In this document: positions 6,412-14,127 of the stretch, in pieces
Position numbering within the stretch: the first letter of the stretch is position 1
Layout of the letters: each line of letters opens with the position of its first letter
Origin: an uncultured Porphyromonadaceae bacterium
GTDB taxonomy: Bacteria; Bacteroidota; Bacteroidia; Bacteroidales; Muribaculaceae
Reading direction: 5' to 3'
DNA: 15,608 bases
Assembly: GCA_900554265.1 (NCBI GenBank)
Contig: USGZ01000003.1
Span: 1-15,608 of the forward strand
Notes under the pieces: generated by a model
What the model was told of the DNA's origin: nothing
What the model saw: the letters and a program-made list of their open reading frames with translations, nothing else
Databases searched by the model: none
Position numbers and translations under genes: made by a program

Positions 6412-7752
6412 ATGAAAACAGCCCCTATCTTAGCACTGCTGCTCGGCGCCTCCGCAATGTCTGCGACGGCCCAGGACCCGACGGCCGATCTTACCGGCGG
6501 CTCCGGCAGTAAAATCGAGTTCACACGGACCGACGACGCCACACGCGAAATCCTCAACCGCCACCGTCCGGTGGAAAACAAAGCCATTCCCGCACCGACG
6601 TTCGCGCTGAAAACCCAGAACAACAAATTCATCATGACCATCGGAGGAAGCATCAACCTTGTCTACGGCTACGACATCGGCAACAACCTCTACCAGCAGC
6701 CCGGCGCCGGCATCAGTTTCGTGACCTCCGCGATTCCCGTGCCGTCGGTAAAGGGACACCGGAGCGACTACTACATCAATCCGTTCAACAGCGCCGTCGA
6801 CATGCAGATTGTAGGCCTGGCCAACACCGACAATGAAATCAGCGCCTACGTAAAGTTCGGCACCGACGGCAACAGCATGAACCTGATGCTGCTACGCGCG
6901 TACATGACCTGGCGCAACTTCACTTTCGGCGAGAAACTGACACTGCTTCAGGACTGCTACGCCTGCCAGCCTCCGACAATCGACCCCGAAGGTCCCTCGG
7001 GCTGCGTTTCCAACGTCGCATATGAAATAAGCTACACCTCTCCGAGCTACAACGGCTTCCGCTATGCCGTCGGACTGGACATGCCGACTTACTATTCCTC
7101 CAACGGCATCTACCGCGGCAAGGACTTTCCGCGCTTCGACGGCACCCAGGTCGCAAACTACAGGAATGCCGAGCAGATTATCCCGGACGTCCCGGCCTGG
7201 ATCGAATACAGTTTCTCCCAATGGAACCGCATCCGTCTTTCCGGAATCCTGCGCACTTTCTCCTATGTCGACAACGTAGCCGACAAGACCCGCCACCTGG
7301 CAGGCTGGGGAGCGATGCTGTCCGGCAACCTCAGCCCCTGCGACTCCTTCATTTTCTACTATCAGTTCGCTTACGGCAAGGGCATAGGCAACTATATCCA
7401 GGACATCGCCGGCAAACCCATCTCCTTCATTCCCCGCGACGACAGGCCGGGCCGCATGAAAGCTTCCCCGATGATGGGACTCAACGCAGGCGTCACCTTC
7501 AACGCCACCAAGAAACTGCAGTTCAACGCCATGTTCTCCGAAGCCCGCATCTGGGACGTCGAGGACTACTGCAACGCCCTCCCCTCCGGCGAGAACTACA
7601 AATACGCCCTTTACGCCGCCGCCAACTGCTTCTACAACATCACGCCCTATCTGCAGTGCGGAGTCGAATACCTCTGGGGTCACCGCCAGACCTGGAACCA
7701 GGGCGGCGCGCACGACAACCGCATCCAGGCGCAGCTCCAGTTCACCTTCTGA
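6412..7752 (+). CDS. DcaP-like outer-membrane porin
   Basis: 446 residues. The signal peptide MKTAPILALLLGASAMSATA is probably cut after Ala20 (mature start QDPTADL). An N-terminal linker of about 40 residues precedes the barrel, which begins near FIMTIGGSINLVYGYD. The segment PPTIDPEGPSG (187-197), followed by IxY...G...A.G...P spacing, and the later YQFAYGKGIGNYIQD match what I know of the DcaP-like porin family. The protein ends LQFTF with a terminal Phe. DcaP of Acinetobacter is a trimeric channel for small, mostly anionic molecules; the substrate here is unknown. Unusually for a barrel it carries several cysteines (for example Cys182, Cys185, Cys198). It is the first gene of the + strand cluster, 93 bases before the first MFS gene, so it likely admits the compound handled by the cluster (inference). 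Confidence 0.78.
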   Translation: MKTAPILALLLGASAMSATAQDPTADLTGGSGSKIEFTRTDDATREILNRHRPVENKAIPAPTFALKTQNNKFIMTIGGSINLVYGYDIGNNLYQQPGAGISFVTSAIPVPSVKGHRSDYYINPFNSAVDMQIVGLANTDNEISAYVKFGTDGNSMNLMLLRAYMTWRNFTFGEKLTLLQDCYACQPPTIDPEGPSGCVSNVAYEISYTSPSYNGFRYAVGLDMPTYYSSNGIYRGKDFPRFDGTQVANYRNAEQIIPDVPAWIEYSFSQWNRIRLSGILRTFSYVDNVADKTRHLAGWGAMLSGNLSPCDSFIFYYQFAYGKGIGNYIQDIAGKPISFIPRDDRPGRMKASPMMGLNAGVTFNATKKLQFNAMFSEARIWDVEDYCNALPSGENYKYALYAAANCFYNITPYLQCGVEYLWGHRQTWNQGGAHDNRIQAQLQFTF

Positions 7753-7845
7753 GCCATCTTTCTTTCCGGCAAAACCAAACGTACCCTTAGTCTGTTTTTC
7801 ATTTAACAGGAGCCAAGAGTCCCACACCATTAAAATTCTTATAAT

Positions 7846-9252
7846 ATGTTCAAAATTCAATCGGGTTACGGAAAGCAGACACTACCCCTGTGGGCGGTCT
7901 TCAATCTGTACGTAATCTACATCTGTACCTCCATTCCGGGACTGGCCATCACGCCGATCATGAGCGACCTGACCAAAATATTCCCGGGAACCTCCCAGCT
8001 TGAGTCCCAGATGCTTGAAATCGGGCCTAACATCGCCGCCATACCGTTCGTGTTCCTCGGCGGCTGGATCGGCACCAAATTCAACAACAACAAGCTGACC
8101 ACCTGGACCTGTCTGCTGTACGGTATCTGCGGACTTCTCTTCTTCTTTGTGCCGAACATGATTACCCTGATAATCCTGAGTTTTCTCATCGGTATCGCCG
8201 CCGGCATCCTCAGTCCTCTGGCATCCGCATTCGTAGCGGACATGTTCGGAGGCGAGAAGCGAACCAAACAGTTCGGCTACACTTCCGCAACCCTCAACCT
8301 CGTCCTCATGGGCTGCGTCATCGCAACCGGCTATCTGGCAAAAATCAGCTGGCGCCTGCCCTTCATGATCTATCTTCTTCCCTTCGTCCCCCTTTTCTTC
8401 GCCTCCAAGTTCGGAAAGTATATTCCAACACCGGCTCCCGCCGCCGGCGCCAAGAAAGTGAAGTACAAGTTCTCCGAGCAGGTTAACGTATGGATGCTGA
8501 CCCGCTATTGCGTCTACTACCTCTTCATAACGCTGGTGATAGCCTCGATTTCGATGTACATCCCCTTCCGCTTCACCAACTCGTCGACTGCCGGTGACCT
8601 TACCTCGGTGCTCTTCTTCGGCATCATGGCCTCTGGCTACACCCTCAACTGGTGCGTCAAGATTCTTCGCGGACATGTGGCCGTAATGGTAATGATATTC
8701 ACCGTCGTCGGCTTCGCCATCATCTCCCTGTTCGACAATCCTCTGCTCGTAGGCCTCGGCATCCTGATCGCCACATACTTCTACGGAATCGCACAGCCTT
8801 ACTACTACGACCGCCTGTCCGTAGCCTCTACGCGAATCGCCCTGACCCTCACCCTGGCCATCTTCGCCTCGATGGATTCCATCGGCAATGTTGTCGCCCC
8901 GTTCATCATCGACGGTATCGCCAAGGTATTCCACACCTCCACCAGCACCGACCCCAACGTCGCATTCTGGATCTGCACATGGATGTCCGTAGCCGTACTC
9001 GCCGCAGTAGCAGTCTACGAAATCATAGTACGCTCGCGGAAGCATATCGCCGATGAGCGCGAACTGAAGCTCAAGGCCGCCGCCGACAGCCAGAACGCCC
9101 AGGCCGCCAAAGAGAACGAAATCAGAATCGCTGCCGCAAACAGCGACAACGGTCACGATGTAGCACCTCTTACGATGTCGCCCGACTCGGCTTACAAGGA
9201 CTCCGCGACGCTCACCGACGCCAAGACTGCCAAAGGCACACCCTCCGACTGA
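7846..9252 (+). CDS. MFS transporter 1 of the cluster, with long charged C-terminal tail
   Basis: 468 residues with about 12 hydrophobic segments, in line with the major facilitator superfamily (inner-membrane secondary carrier). The N terminus carries IPGLAITPIM (PGLA at 31-34), shared with the two MFS proteins downstream. The TM2-TM3 loop (GWIGTKFNNNK from Gly73) sits where motif A is expected, but Thr77 replaces its aspartate. TM10 holds YGIAQPYYYD (Gln317-Pro318), also shared. After TM12, residues 396-468 form a polar tail rich in Ala, Asp and Lys that probably stays in the cytoplasm; the other two MFS proteins have much shorter tails. The gene sits 53 bases before the first hydrolase, so it may import that enzyme's substrate (inference). 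Direction and substrate are not visible in the sequence. Confidence 0.92.
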   Translation: MFKIQSGYGKQTLPLWAVFNLYVIYICTSIPGLAITPIMSDLTKIFPGTSQLESQMLEIGPNIAAIPFVFLGGWIGTKFNNNKLTTWTCLLYGICGLLFFFVPNMITLIILSFLIGIAAGILSPLASAFVADMFGGEKRTKQFGYTSATLNLVLMGCVIATGYLAKISWRLPFMIYLLPFVPLFFASKFGKYIPTPAPAAGAKKVKYKFSEQVNVWMLTRYCVYYLFITLVIASISMYIPFRFTNSSTAGDLTSVLFFGIMASGYTLNWCVKILRGHVAVMVMIFTVVGFAIISLFDNPLLVGLGILIATYFYGIAQPYYYDRLSVASTRIALTLTLAIFASMDSIGNVVAPFIIDGIAKVFHTSTSTDPNVAFWICTWMSVAVLAAVAVYEIIVRSRKHIADERELKLKAAADSQNAQAAKENEIRIAAANSDNGHDVAPLTMSPDSAYKDSATLTDAKTAKGTPSD

Positions 9253-9305
9253 GCAAACGCCGGTCCGGACAATCAACAAGAACCCTCTCTTATACATCCA
9301 TTATT

Positions 9306-10973
9306 ATGTATCAACCGAAATTCAAAAACACGGAACCCCGGGAGTACGTACTCAACGAGTACGCCAAGGGTTACGCACAGTGTATCGACAACAACTGGAA
9401 CTTCGCCATATACGCGCAGGATCCGTCGGTCAGCATCTACCAGAACGAATACAACGCCGGATACGTACAGGGCAAAATCCAGGGCAACGAAATGATCAAG
9501 GCCACCCGAAACAACACCTGGCGCTGGTACGTACTCGACGAAGGTCCCGGCGCCAACTCGGTCACTCCTCCCGCCGGCGCCGTCGAGCAGGCTACCAAAG
9601 CCCTTATCGACAACTACAACTACATGACGGACTATGTGGAGAAAAAGCAGGACGACCGCCATATCCAGGGCCTCATCAGGCTGATGTTCCGCATGCTCGG
9701 CATCTACCACGGCGCCGCCGGCAAGGAAGCGCTGACCAACGTAAGCTTCGATAATCTGAAGATGTCCGGCATGAGCGCCGACGAACTCAAGATGAACTCC
9801 GGCGACGAGCCCCTGACCTTCATCGACATCTATTTCCTCAACGCCCAGATGGACCTCTGGGACGCAATCGGCAAGGAACTCGGCATCGATTTCAACGCCG
9901 TAGAGAAAAGCGACAAGGAGCATACCCTCCAGGAAAAGGAGGACACCGAGCGCATGGCCAAGGACGACAGGCTCAAACCGGGCCGCTGCTCCGGCTTCGT
10001 CACCAAGCTGGAAAACGGCGAGATTCTCTGGACTCACACTTCGTGGTGCTGCTTCTTCGCCCAGAGCTGCGCCGTGACCTACGTGATCGGCGACGACTTC
10101 CTCACCCAGAACTCCTTCTGCCCCGGCCAGTTCGGTTCCAATACCGATTTCGGCTTCAACGGCCACGGCATAGGCTTCAACGAAACCACCGAGACCTACT
10201 TCTACAACGAGTCCAAGACTCTCGGCCTCTGGCTGACCTGGCGCGCCGCAGCCGCCGAGGCATTCGCCACTTCCATCGACGACTTCTACGACTACGTAAC
10301 CCTCGACAACACCGGCACCTACCTCAACGCCTACATGCTTGTCGACGCCTACCGCGGAGAGTTCGGCATGATCGACATGAGCTACGCCCGCTTCGCCCTC
10401 TTCAAAGGCGACGGCACCAATCTGACGGTAAAGGACTCCACCGGCTACGAGCCCACATTCCTGGACTATGACCACCACATGATCAGTCCTACCTACGTGC
10501 TGGGCTGCAACATACCTGTCTACAAACGCATCTGGCGCGAACTGCAGACAATCGACGGCGCACCCAAACGCCGCTACCAGCTCTACCGCCATATCGGCGG
10601 CGTAAAGACGATGGACGACGCCAAACACCTGATTACCTACAACGACGACCTCGAGCCTATCTCCATCGCCGGACGCTGGGACAAGAACTACGGCACCTCC
10701 GAATTCCTGCGCTATCAGCCCCACGGCTCCATCGACGCCAAGGCTTTCGGCACCGAGGAAATCAAGAAAGTTCTGGCCTCGCTGAGCATGAAGCCCTCGA
10801 AGGACGGACAGAAGACTTCCTTCTGGATGCGTTTCGGAAGCGTCAAGCTCGACGGTACCCCCTTCGTATGGTCGCAGTCCATCTGGGCGAAATTCAAACA
10901 GCCCGAGGAAACCGACTTCATCCCGGATGCCATCGACGGTGCCTGGAACCGCGTGAAGATGTTCATGGAATAA
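9306..10973 (+). CDS. Phospholipase B-like (PLBD-type) Ntn hydrolase 1, cytoplasmic
   Basis: 555 residues; no signal peptide, and no upstream in-frame ATG in the 53-base gap. Landmarks of the phospholipase B-like family (PF04916) appear in order: AGYVQG at 51-56 (family AAGYvEG); GRC-SGF with candidate nucleophile Cys228 (family RCSAL); THTSW at 243-247 (family HNTW); C272-PG then DF and ETT at 293-295 (family YPG...DF...ETT); NTGTYLN ending Asn341 (family NSGTYNN); HGSIDAK at 473-479 (family HGGIDVK); FVWSQS with Trp522 (family FQWSTS). In this family the chain cuts itself before the Cys, whose new N terminus attacks an acyl ester or amide. The candidate Cys at 228 compares with about 249 in human PLBD2. 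A charged stretch (about 200-225) precedes the cut site. Known eukaryotic members are lysosomal or secreted, so a cytoplasmic copy between transporters is odd. The substrate is unknown. Confidence 0.82.
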   Translation: MYQPKFKNTEPREYVLNEYAKGYAQCIDNNWNFAIYAQDPSVSIYQNEYNAGYVQGKIQGNEMIKATRNNTWRWYVLDEGPGANSVTPPAGAVEQATKALIDNYNYMTDYVEKKQDDRHIQGLIRLMFRMLGIYHGAAGKEALTNVSFDNLKMSGMSADELKMNSGDEPLTFIDIYFLNAQMDLWDAIGKELGIDFNAVEKSDKEHTLQEKEDTERMAKDDRLKPGRCSGFVTKLENGEILWTHTSWCCFFAQSCAVTYVIGDDFLTQNSFCPGQFGSNTDFGFNGHGIGFNETTETYFYNESKTLGLWLTWRAAAAEAFATSIDDFYDYVTLDNTGTYLNAYMLVDAYRGEFGMIDMSYARFALFKGDGTNLTVKDSTGYEPTFLDYDHHMISPTYVLGCNIPVYKRIWRELQTIDGAPKRRYQLYRHIGGVKTMDDAKHLITYNDDLEPISIAGRWDKNYGTSEFLRYQPHGSIDAKAFGTEEIKKVLASLSMKPSKDGQKTSFWMRFGSVKLDGTPFVWSQSIWAKFKQPEETDFIPDAIDGAWNRVKMFME

Positions 10974-11033
10974 GTCTTCCAGGCCACCAGGACGCAAACA
11001 GGAATCAAGAAACTATAAACAAACAAATACCGG

Positions 11034-11047
11034 TGCGCAACAGCGCA
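11034..11047 (+). other. Small hairpin just upstream of the second hydrolase start
   Basis: TGCGC (11034-11038) and GCGCA (11043-11047) are perfect inverse complements around AACA, ending 10 bases before the ATG at 11058. In the mRNA it would sit at the edge of the ribosome-binding region and could affect translation of the second hydrolase. A 5-bp stem can be chance. Confidence 0.25.
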
Positions 11048-11057
11048 TGAACAAAAT

Positions 11058-12692
11058 ATGGCCACATACACCCCGAAATTCAAGAACACAGAGGCCACGC
11101 AATACGTACTCGACGAGTACACCTGCGGCTTCGCACAGTGTATCGACAATAACTGGAACTTCGCCATCTACGCCCAGAATCCCAATATCTCGATATATCA
11201 GAACGAGTACAACGCGGGCTACGTCCAGGGCAAGGTTCAAGGCAATGCCATGATAGTCGCCACCCGCAACAATTCGTGGAAAAACTTCCTGATCGGAGCC
11301 ACTCCTCAGGACAACCTCAACATAGACGTACACCCCGAATACCTGACGGCATCGGCCGAGAGCCTGATCCAGAACTACAACTATACCTACGACGTCCTCT
11401 CCTCCCGCCAGGACGACCCGATGTACCGGAACATCACCCGCCTGGTATTCCGCATGCTCGGCATCTACGACGGCGCCGCCGGCAACGAAGCCCGCAAGGA
11501 CGTCAAGTTGACCGACCTGGCTCTCCAGGCCTTCGACGCCTCCCAGCTCAAGCTCGGATACGACAGCGACCCGCTGACCTACATGGACGTAGTGTTCATC
11601 AACATGCAGTATGACCTTTTCGACGCCATCGGCGACAAAATCGGTCTGGTGATGGGCTACGGCACGGCCAGGAAAGCCAAGGATGCCGCGAACCAGTCCG
11701 ACCACTGCACGGCATTCACCAAGATGATGCCTGACCACAACGTATTCTGGACGCATAACTCCTGGTGCTGCTTCTGGGCCCAGAGCTGCGCCGTGACCTA
11801 CGTCATCGGCGAGGACTTCGTCACCCAGAACGCCAACTGCCCGGGCCAGTTCGGTTCCAACACTGACTTCGGCTTCAACGGCAACGGCATCGGCTTCAAC
11901 GAGACCACGCACGTAGACCTCTACGACAAGACTAAAATCGACGGCATCTTCCTGGCCTACCGCTCCGCGGCGGCCGAGCAGTTCTCCCATACCATCCGGG
12001 AGTTCTACGACTACTGCAAGCTCGACAATACGGGCACCTACCTCAACGGCTACCATCTTGTCGACGCCAATACCGGCGAAATCGGCCTGCTGGACATGTC
12101 GTACAACCGCTTCGTGCTCTTCGTGTGCGACGGCAAGGACGTAAAACTCACCGACTCCACCGGCTACGTACCCACGCATCTGGACTACGACCACCATCTG
12201 ATTACTCCTACGCATGTATTCGGCGTAAACCAGCCCGTCTCCTGGTGGGTAGGATATGAGCTGGAGAGCATGAACCTGCGCCCGATGCGCAGAAACCAGC
12301 TCTGGGCCCGTATCGACACCGTTCAGGACATCGAGACCGCAAAGGACCTCATCACCTACACCGAGGACCGCGAGCCGCTGTCCGTCTACGGCCGCTGGGA
12401 CCTGGGCTACGGCACCACCGAAATGGCGCGCATGCGTCCCGACGGTTCCGTCGACGCCAAAGCCGGCTCTGCGGAACTAATCCGCCAGACGCTGAAAAAC
12501 CTCAGCCGCATTCCGGACATCAACGGTACAAAAACCTCGTTCTGGATGAAGTTCGGCACCGCGCACGTCCAGCAGCTTCCCTTCATCTGGAGTCAGAGCC
12601 CCTGGGCCTCCATGAAGCAGGACGAGTCCGTGGACTTCGTGCCGGACGCCCTGGACGGACGCTGGAACCTTGTTAAAATGTTCATGAAATAA
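11058..12692 (+). CDS. Phospholipase B-like (PLBD-type) Ntn hydrolase 2, cytoplasmic
   Basis: 544 residues, a tandem paralogue of the preceding gene, alignable over its whole length with long identical blocks (AQCIDNNWNFAIYAQ, AQSCAVTYVIG, CPGQFGSNTDFGFNG). There is no signal peptide. Family landmarks: AGYVQG at 53-58; candidate nucleophile Cys217 in DHCTAF; HNSW at 233-236 (closer than its neighbour to the family HNTW); Cys261-PG and ETT at 282-284; NTGTYLN ending Asn330; DGSVDAK at 462-468; FIWSQS with Trp511. The family His of HGGIDVK is Asp462 here, and the linker before the cut site is shorter and less charged than in copy 1. Like copy 1 it should mature by self-cleavage before Cys217 and hydrolyse an acyl ester or amide; different substrate preference is likely (inference). 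The ATG at 11058 aligns its N terminus (YTPKFKNTE) with that of copy 1. Confidence 0.82.
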   Translation: MATYTPKFKNTEATQYVLDEYTCGFAQCIDNNWNFAIYAQNPNISIYQNEYNAGYVQGKVQGNAMIVATRNNSWKNFLIGATPQDNLNIDVHPEYLTASAESLIQNYNYTYDVLSSRQDDPMYRNITRLVFRMLGIYDGAAGNEARKDVKLTDLALQAFDASQLKLGYDSDPLTYMDVVFINMQYDLFDAIGDKIGLVMGYGTARKAKDAANQSDHCTAFTKMMPDHNVFWTHNSWCCFWAQSCAVTYVIGEDFVTQNANCPGQFGSNTDFGFNGNGIGFNETTHVDLYDKTKIDGIFLAYRSAAAEQFSHTIREFYDYCKLDNTGTYLNGYHLVDANTGEIGLLDMSYNRFVLFVCDGKDVKLTDSTGYVPTHLDYDHHLITPTHVFGVNQPVSWWVGYELESMNLRPMRRNQLWARIDTVQDIETAKDLITYTEDREPLSVYGRWDLGYGTTEMARMRPDGSVDAKAGSAELIRQTLKNLSRIPDINGTKTSFWMKFGTAHVQQLPFIWSQSPWASMKQDESVDFVPDALDGRWNLVKMFMK

Positions 12693-12714
12693 GTCAACAA
12701 GCTACTTAAACCAC

Positions 12715-12766
12715 AATCAGGCACAAAGCCTCGGCGCGACTTCCAGGCCGGGCCTTGTGCCTGATT
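12715..12766 (+). terminator. Long hairpin between hydrolase 2 and MFS 2
   Basis: AATCAGGCACAAAGCC (12715-12730) pairs with GGCCTTGTGCCTGATT (12751-12766) with one A-C mismatch. The stem continues inward with CGGC (12732-12735) against GCCG (12747-12750), leaving one bulged T and an 11-base loop. That makes about 20 base pairs, by far the strongest hairpin I found. It starts 23 bases after the hydrolase stop and ends 17 bases before the MFS 2 ATG. No T-run follows, so it may act as a partial terminator, an RNA-stability element or an RNase site rather than a classical terminator. Confidence 0.55.
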
Positions 12767-12783
12767 CCTGAATATACCAAGAC

Positions 12784-14052
12784 ATGAAACCCATTCAGAC
12801 AGGCAAACTGCCGTTGGACCCCACGGCTTATGTCGCCATACTATCGCTTTCGCTCATAGTCAATCTGCCGGGGCTTGCGGTGAGCCCGATGCTGGACACT
12901 CTGGCGCGTATCTTCCCCCAGTCGAGCGCCCTTGAGAAACAGCTTCTGACCATGCTGCCCAATCTTCTGATTATTCCTTTCGTCCTTATGTCCGGCAAAC
13001 TGTCGACAACGAACCACAAGAAAGCCCTGATAGTATCCGCGCTGCTGATTTTCGTCGGCTCGACCGTGGGCTACATGCTGGCCACGTCGATGCTTGCCCT
13101 GATAATTTTCAGCTGCACCCTCGGCATAGGCGCGGGCATTCTGGTCCCGTTCTCGACAGGTCTTCTTTCGGACACTTTCGCCGGAAAGCCTCTTATGAAG
13201 CAGATGGGTCTGCAGAGCGCAATCTCGAACCTGACGCTTGTGCTGGCCACTTTCGCAGTCGGCTGGCTTGCCCGTCTGAACTGGCACGCACCCTTCATGG
13301 TCTACGCCGTTTCCCTGATTCCGCTGGCACTTGTCAACTTCATCGGCCGCGTGCCCATGAACGAACTTGACCCCACCAAAGCCGACATGCACAATTACAT
13401 CGCCACCGCCACGGACGCGCCTTCGACCGACTGCAACGCCCAGGGCGTCGACGTCAAGAGAATGATCGGACTTTTCGTCGCATATTTTCTGCTTACCTTC
13501 GGAACCATATCCATATCGGAATACCTGCCCTTCCTGGCCCAGGAGCGCCAGATCAACGCATCCGTCACCGGCTCGCTGACTTCGGTATTCTTCCTGATGG
13601 TCTTCTTCTGCGGCATGTCGCTGACCCCGATTATCCGCATGCTGCGCAAGAACACAGTCCTGATTTGCACCCTGCTGTGCCTTGTCGGGATGCTGATAGT
13701 GTCTGTGGCGCAGAACGTACAGCTTGTCGGAGCGGGCATCATTATCGCCGGCATCGGCTACGGCGCGCTCCAGCCGCTGTTCTACAATAAGGCGACCCAG
13801 TGCGTGGACCGGCCGTCGCTGAGCACCAAGGCCCTGTCGATAATCCTCACCGCCAACTATTCGGCAATCGTTATCGAGCCTCTTGTCACGCAGGGCGTCT
13901 GCCGGCTTCTCCATAAATCCGTGGAAAGCGCTTTCCCCTTCGTGATCAGCGTCGCCGTGTGCGGCATCTTCCTGATTTATGCCATCCTGACCCGCAAGAC
14001 ATTCATCGGCACCATCTCGAATATCTACTATCAGAAAGAGGTGACCAAGTGA
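12784..14052 (+). CDS. MFS transporter 2 of the cluster
   Basis: 422 residues with about 12 hydrophobic segments. It shares with MFS 1 and 3 the N-terminal LPGLAVSPML (from Leu28), the LEKQLLTMLPNL block before TM2, and GYGALQPLFYNK in TM10 (Gln330-Pro331). The motif A position reads GKLSTTNHKK with Thr75 in place of the usual Asp. A polar loop of about 35 residues lies between TM6 and TM7. The C-terminal tail is short (TRKTFIGTISNIYYQKEVTK). The gene lies downstream of the strong hairpin, so its expression may differ from that of the first four genes. As an inner-membrane carrier it may import a second substrate or export a cleavage product (inference). Confidence 0.92.
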   Translation: MKPIQTGKLPLDPTAYVAILSLSLIVNLPGLAVSPMLDTLARIFPQSSALEKQLLTMLPNLLIIPFVLMSGKLSTTNHKKALIVSALLIFVGSTVGYMLATSMLALIIFSCTLGIGAGILVPFSTGLLSDTFAGKPLMKQMGLQSAISNLTLVLATFAVGWLARLNWHAPFMVYAVSLIPLALVNFIGRVPMNELDPTKADMHNYIATATDAPSTDCNAQGVDVKRMIGLFVAYFLLTFGTISISEYLPFLAQERQINASVTGSLTSVFFLMVFFCGMSLTPIIRMLRKNTVLICTLLCLVGMLIVSVAQNVQLVGAGIIIAGIGYGALQPLFYNKATQCVDRPSLSTKALSIILTANYSAIVIEPLVTQGVCRLLHKSVESAFPFVISVAVCGIFLIYAILTRKTFIGTISNIYYQKEVTK

Positions 14053-14080
14053 GCGCCGGCTCAGGACAACATATCAAGTG

Positions 14081-14098
14081 CGGAAACCCGGTTTTCCG
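14081..14098 (+). other. Short hairpin between MFS 2 and MFS 3
   Basis: CGGAAA (14081-14086) and TTTCCG (14093-14098) are perfect inverse complements around a 6-base loop, inside the 75-base gap. No U-run follows. It could be a weak RNA element or chance. Confidence 0.2.
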
Positions 14099-14127
14099 GA
14101 TATAACCATACAACATTCAACCAGATT

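Noticed and set aside
9273..10997. A 574-codon open frame antisense to hydrolase 1, and similar ones antisense to hydrolase 2 (11013-12215) and to MFS 1 (7882-9297)
   Set aside because: These are shadows of GC-rich codon use. Their products are Val/Gly/Glu-rich with no domain pattern, while the + strand frames carry recognisable families.
11047..11253. ATG at 11047 as an alternative start before hydrolase 2
   Set aside because: It is out of frame with the hydrolase and opens a short Thr/Arg/Ser-rich shadow frame. The ATG at 11058 aligns with copy 1.
9306..12692. Annotating the hydrolases as choloylglycine/bile-salt hydrolases or penicillin V acylases
   Set aside because: In those enzymes the nucleophile Cys follows the initiator Met (or a short leader). 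Here the candidate Cys is at 228/217 and the ordered motifs match the phospholipase B-like family. The catalytic fold is related, so amide substrates remain possible.
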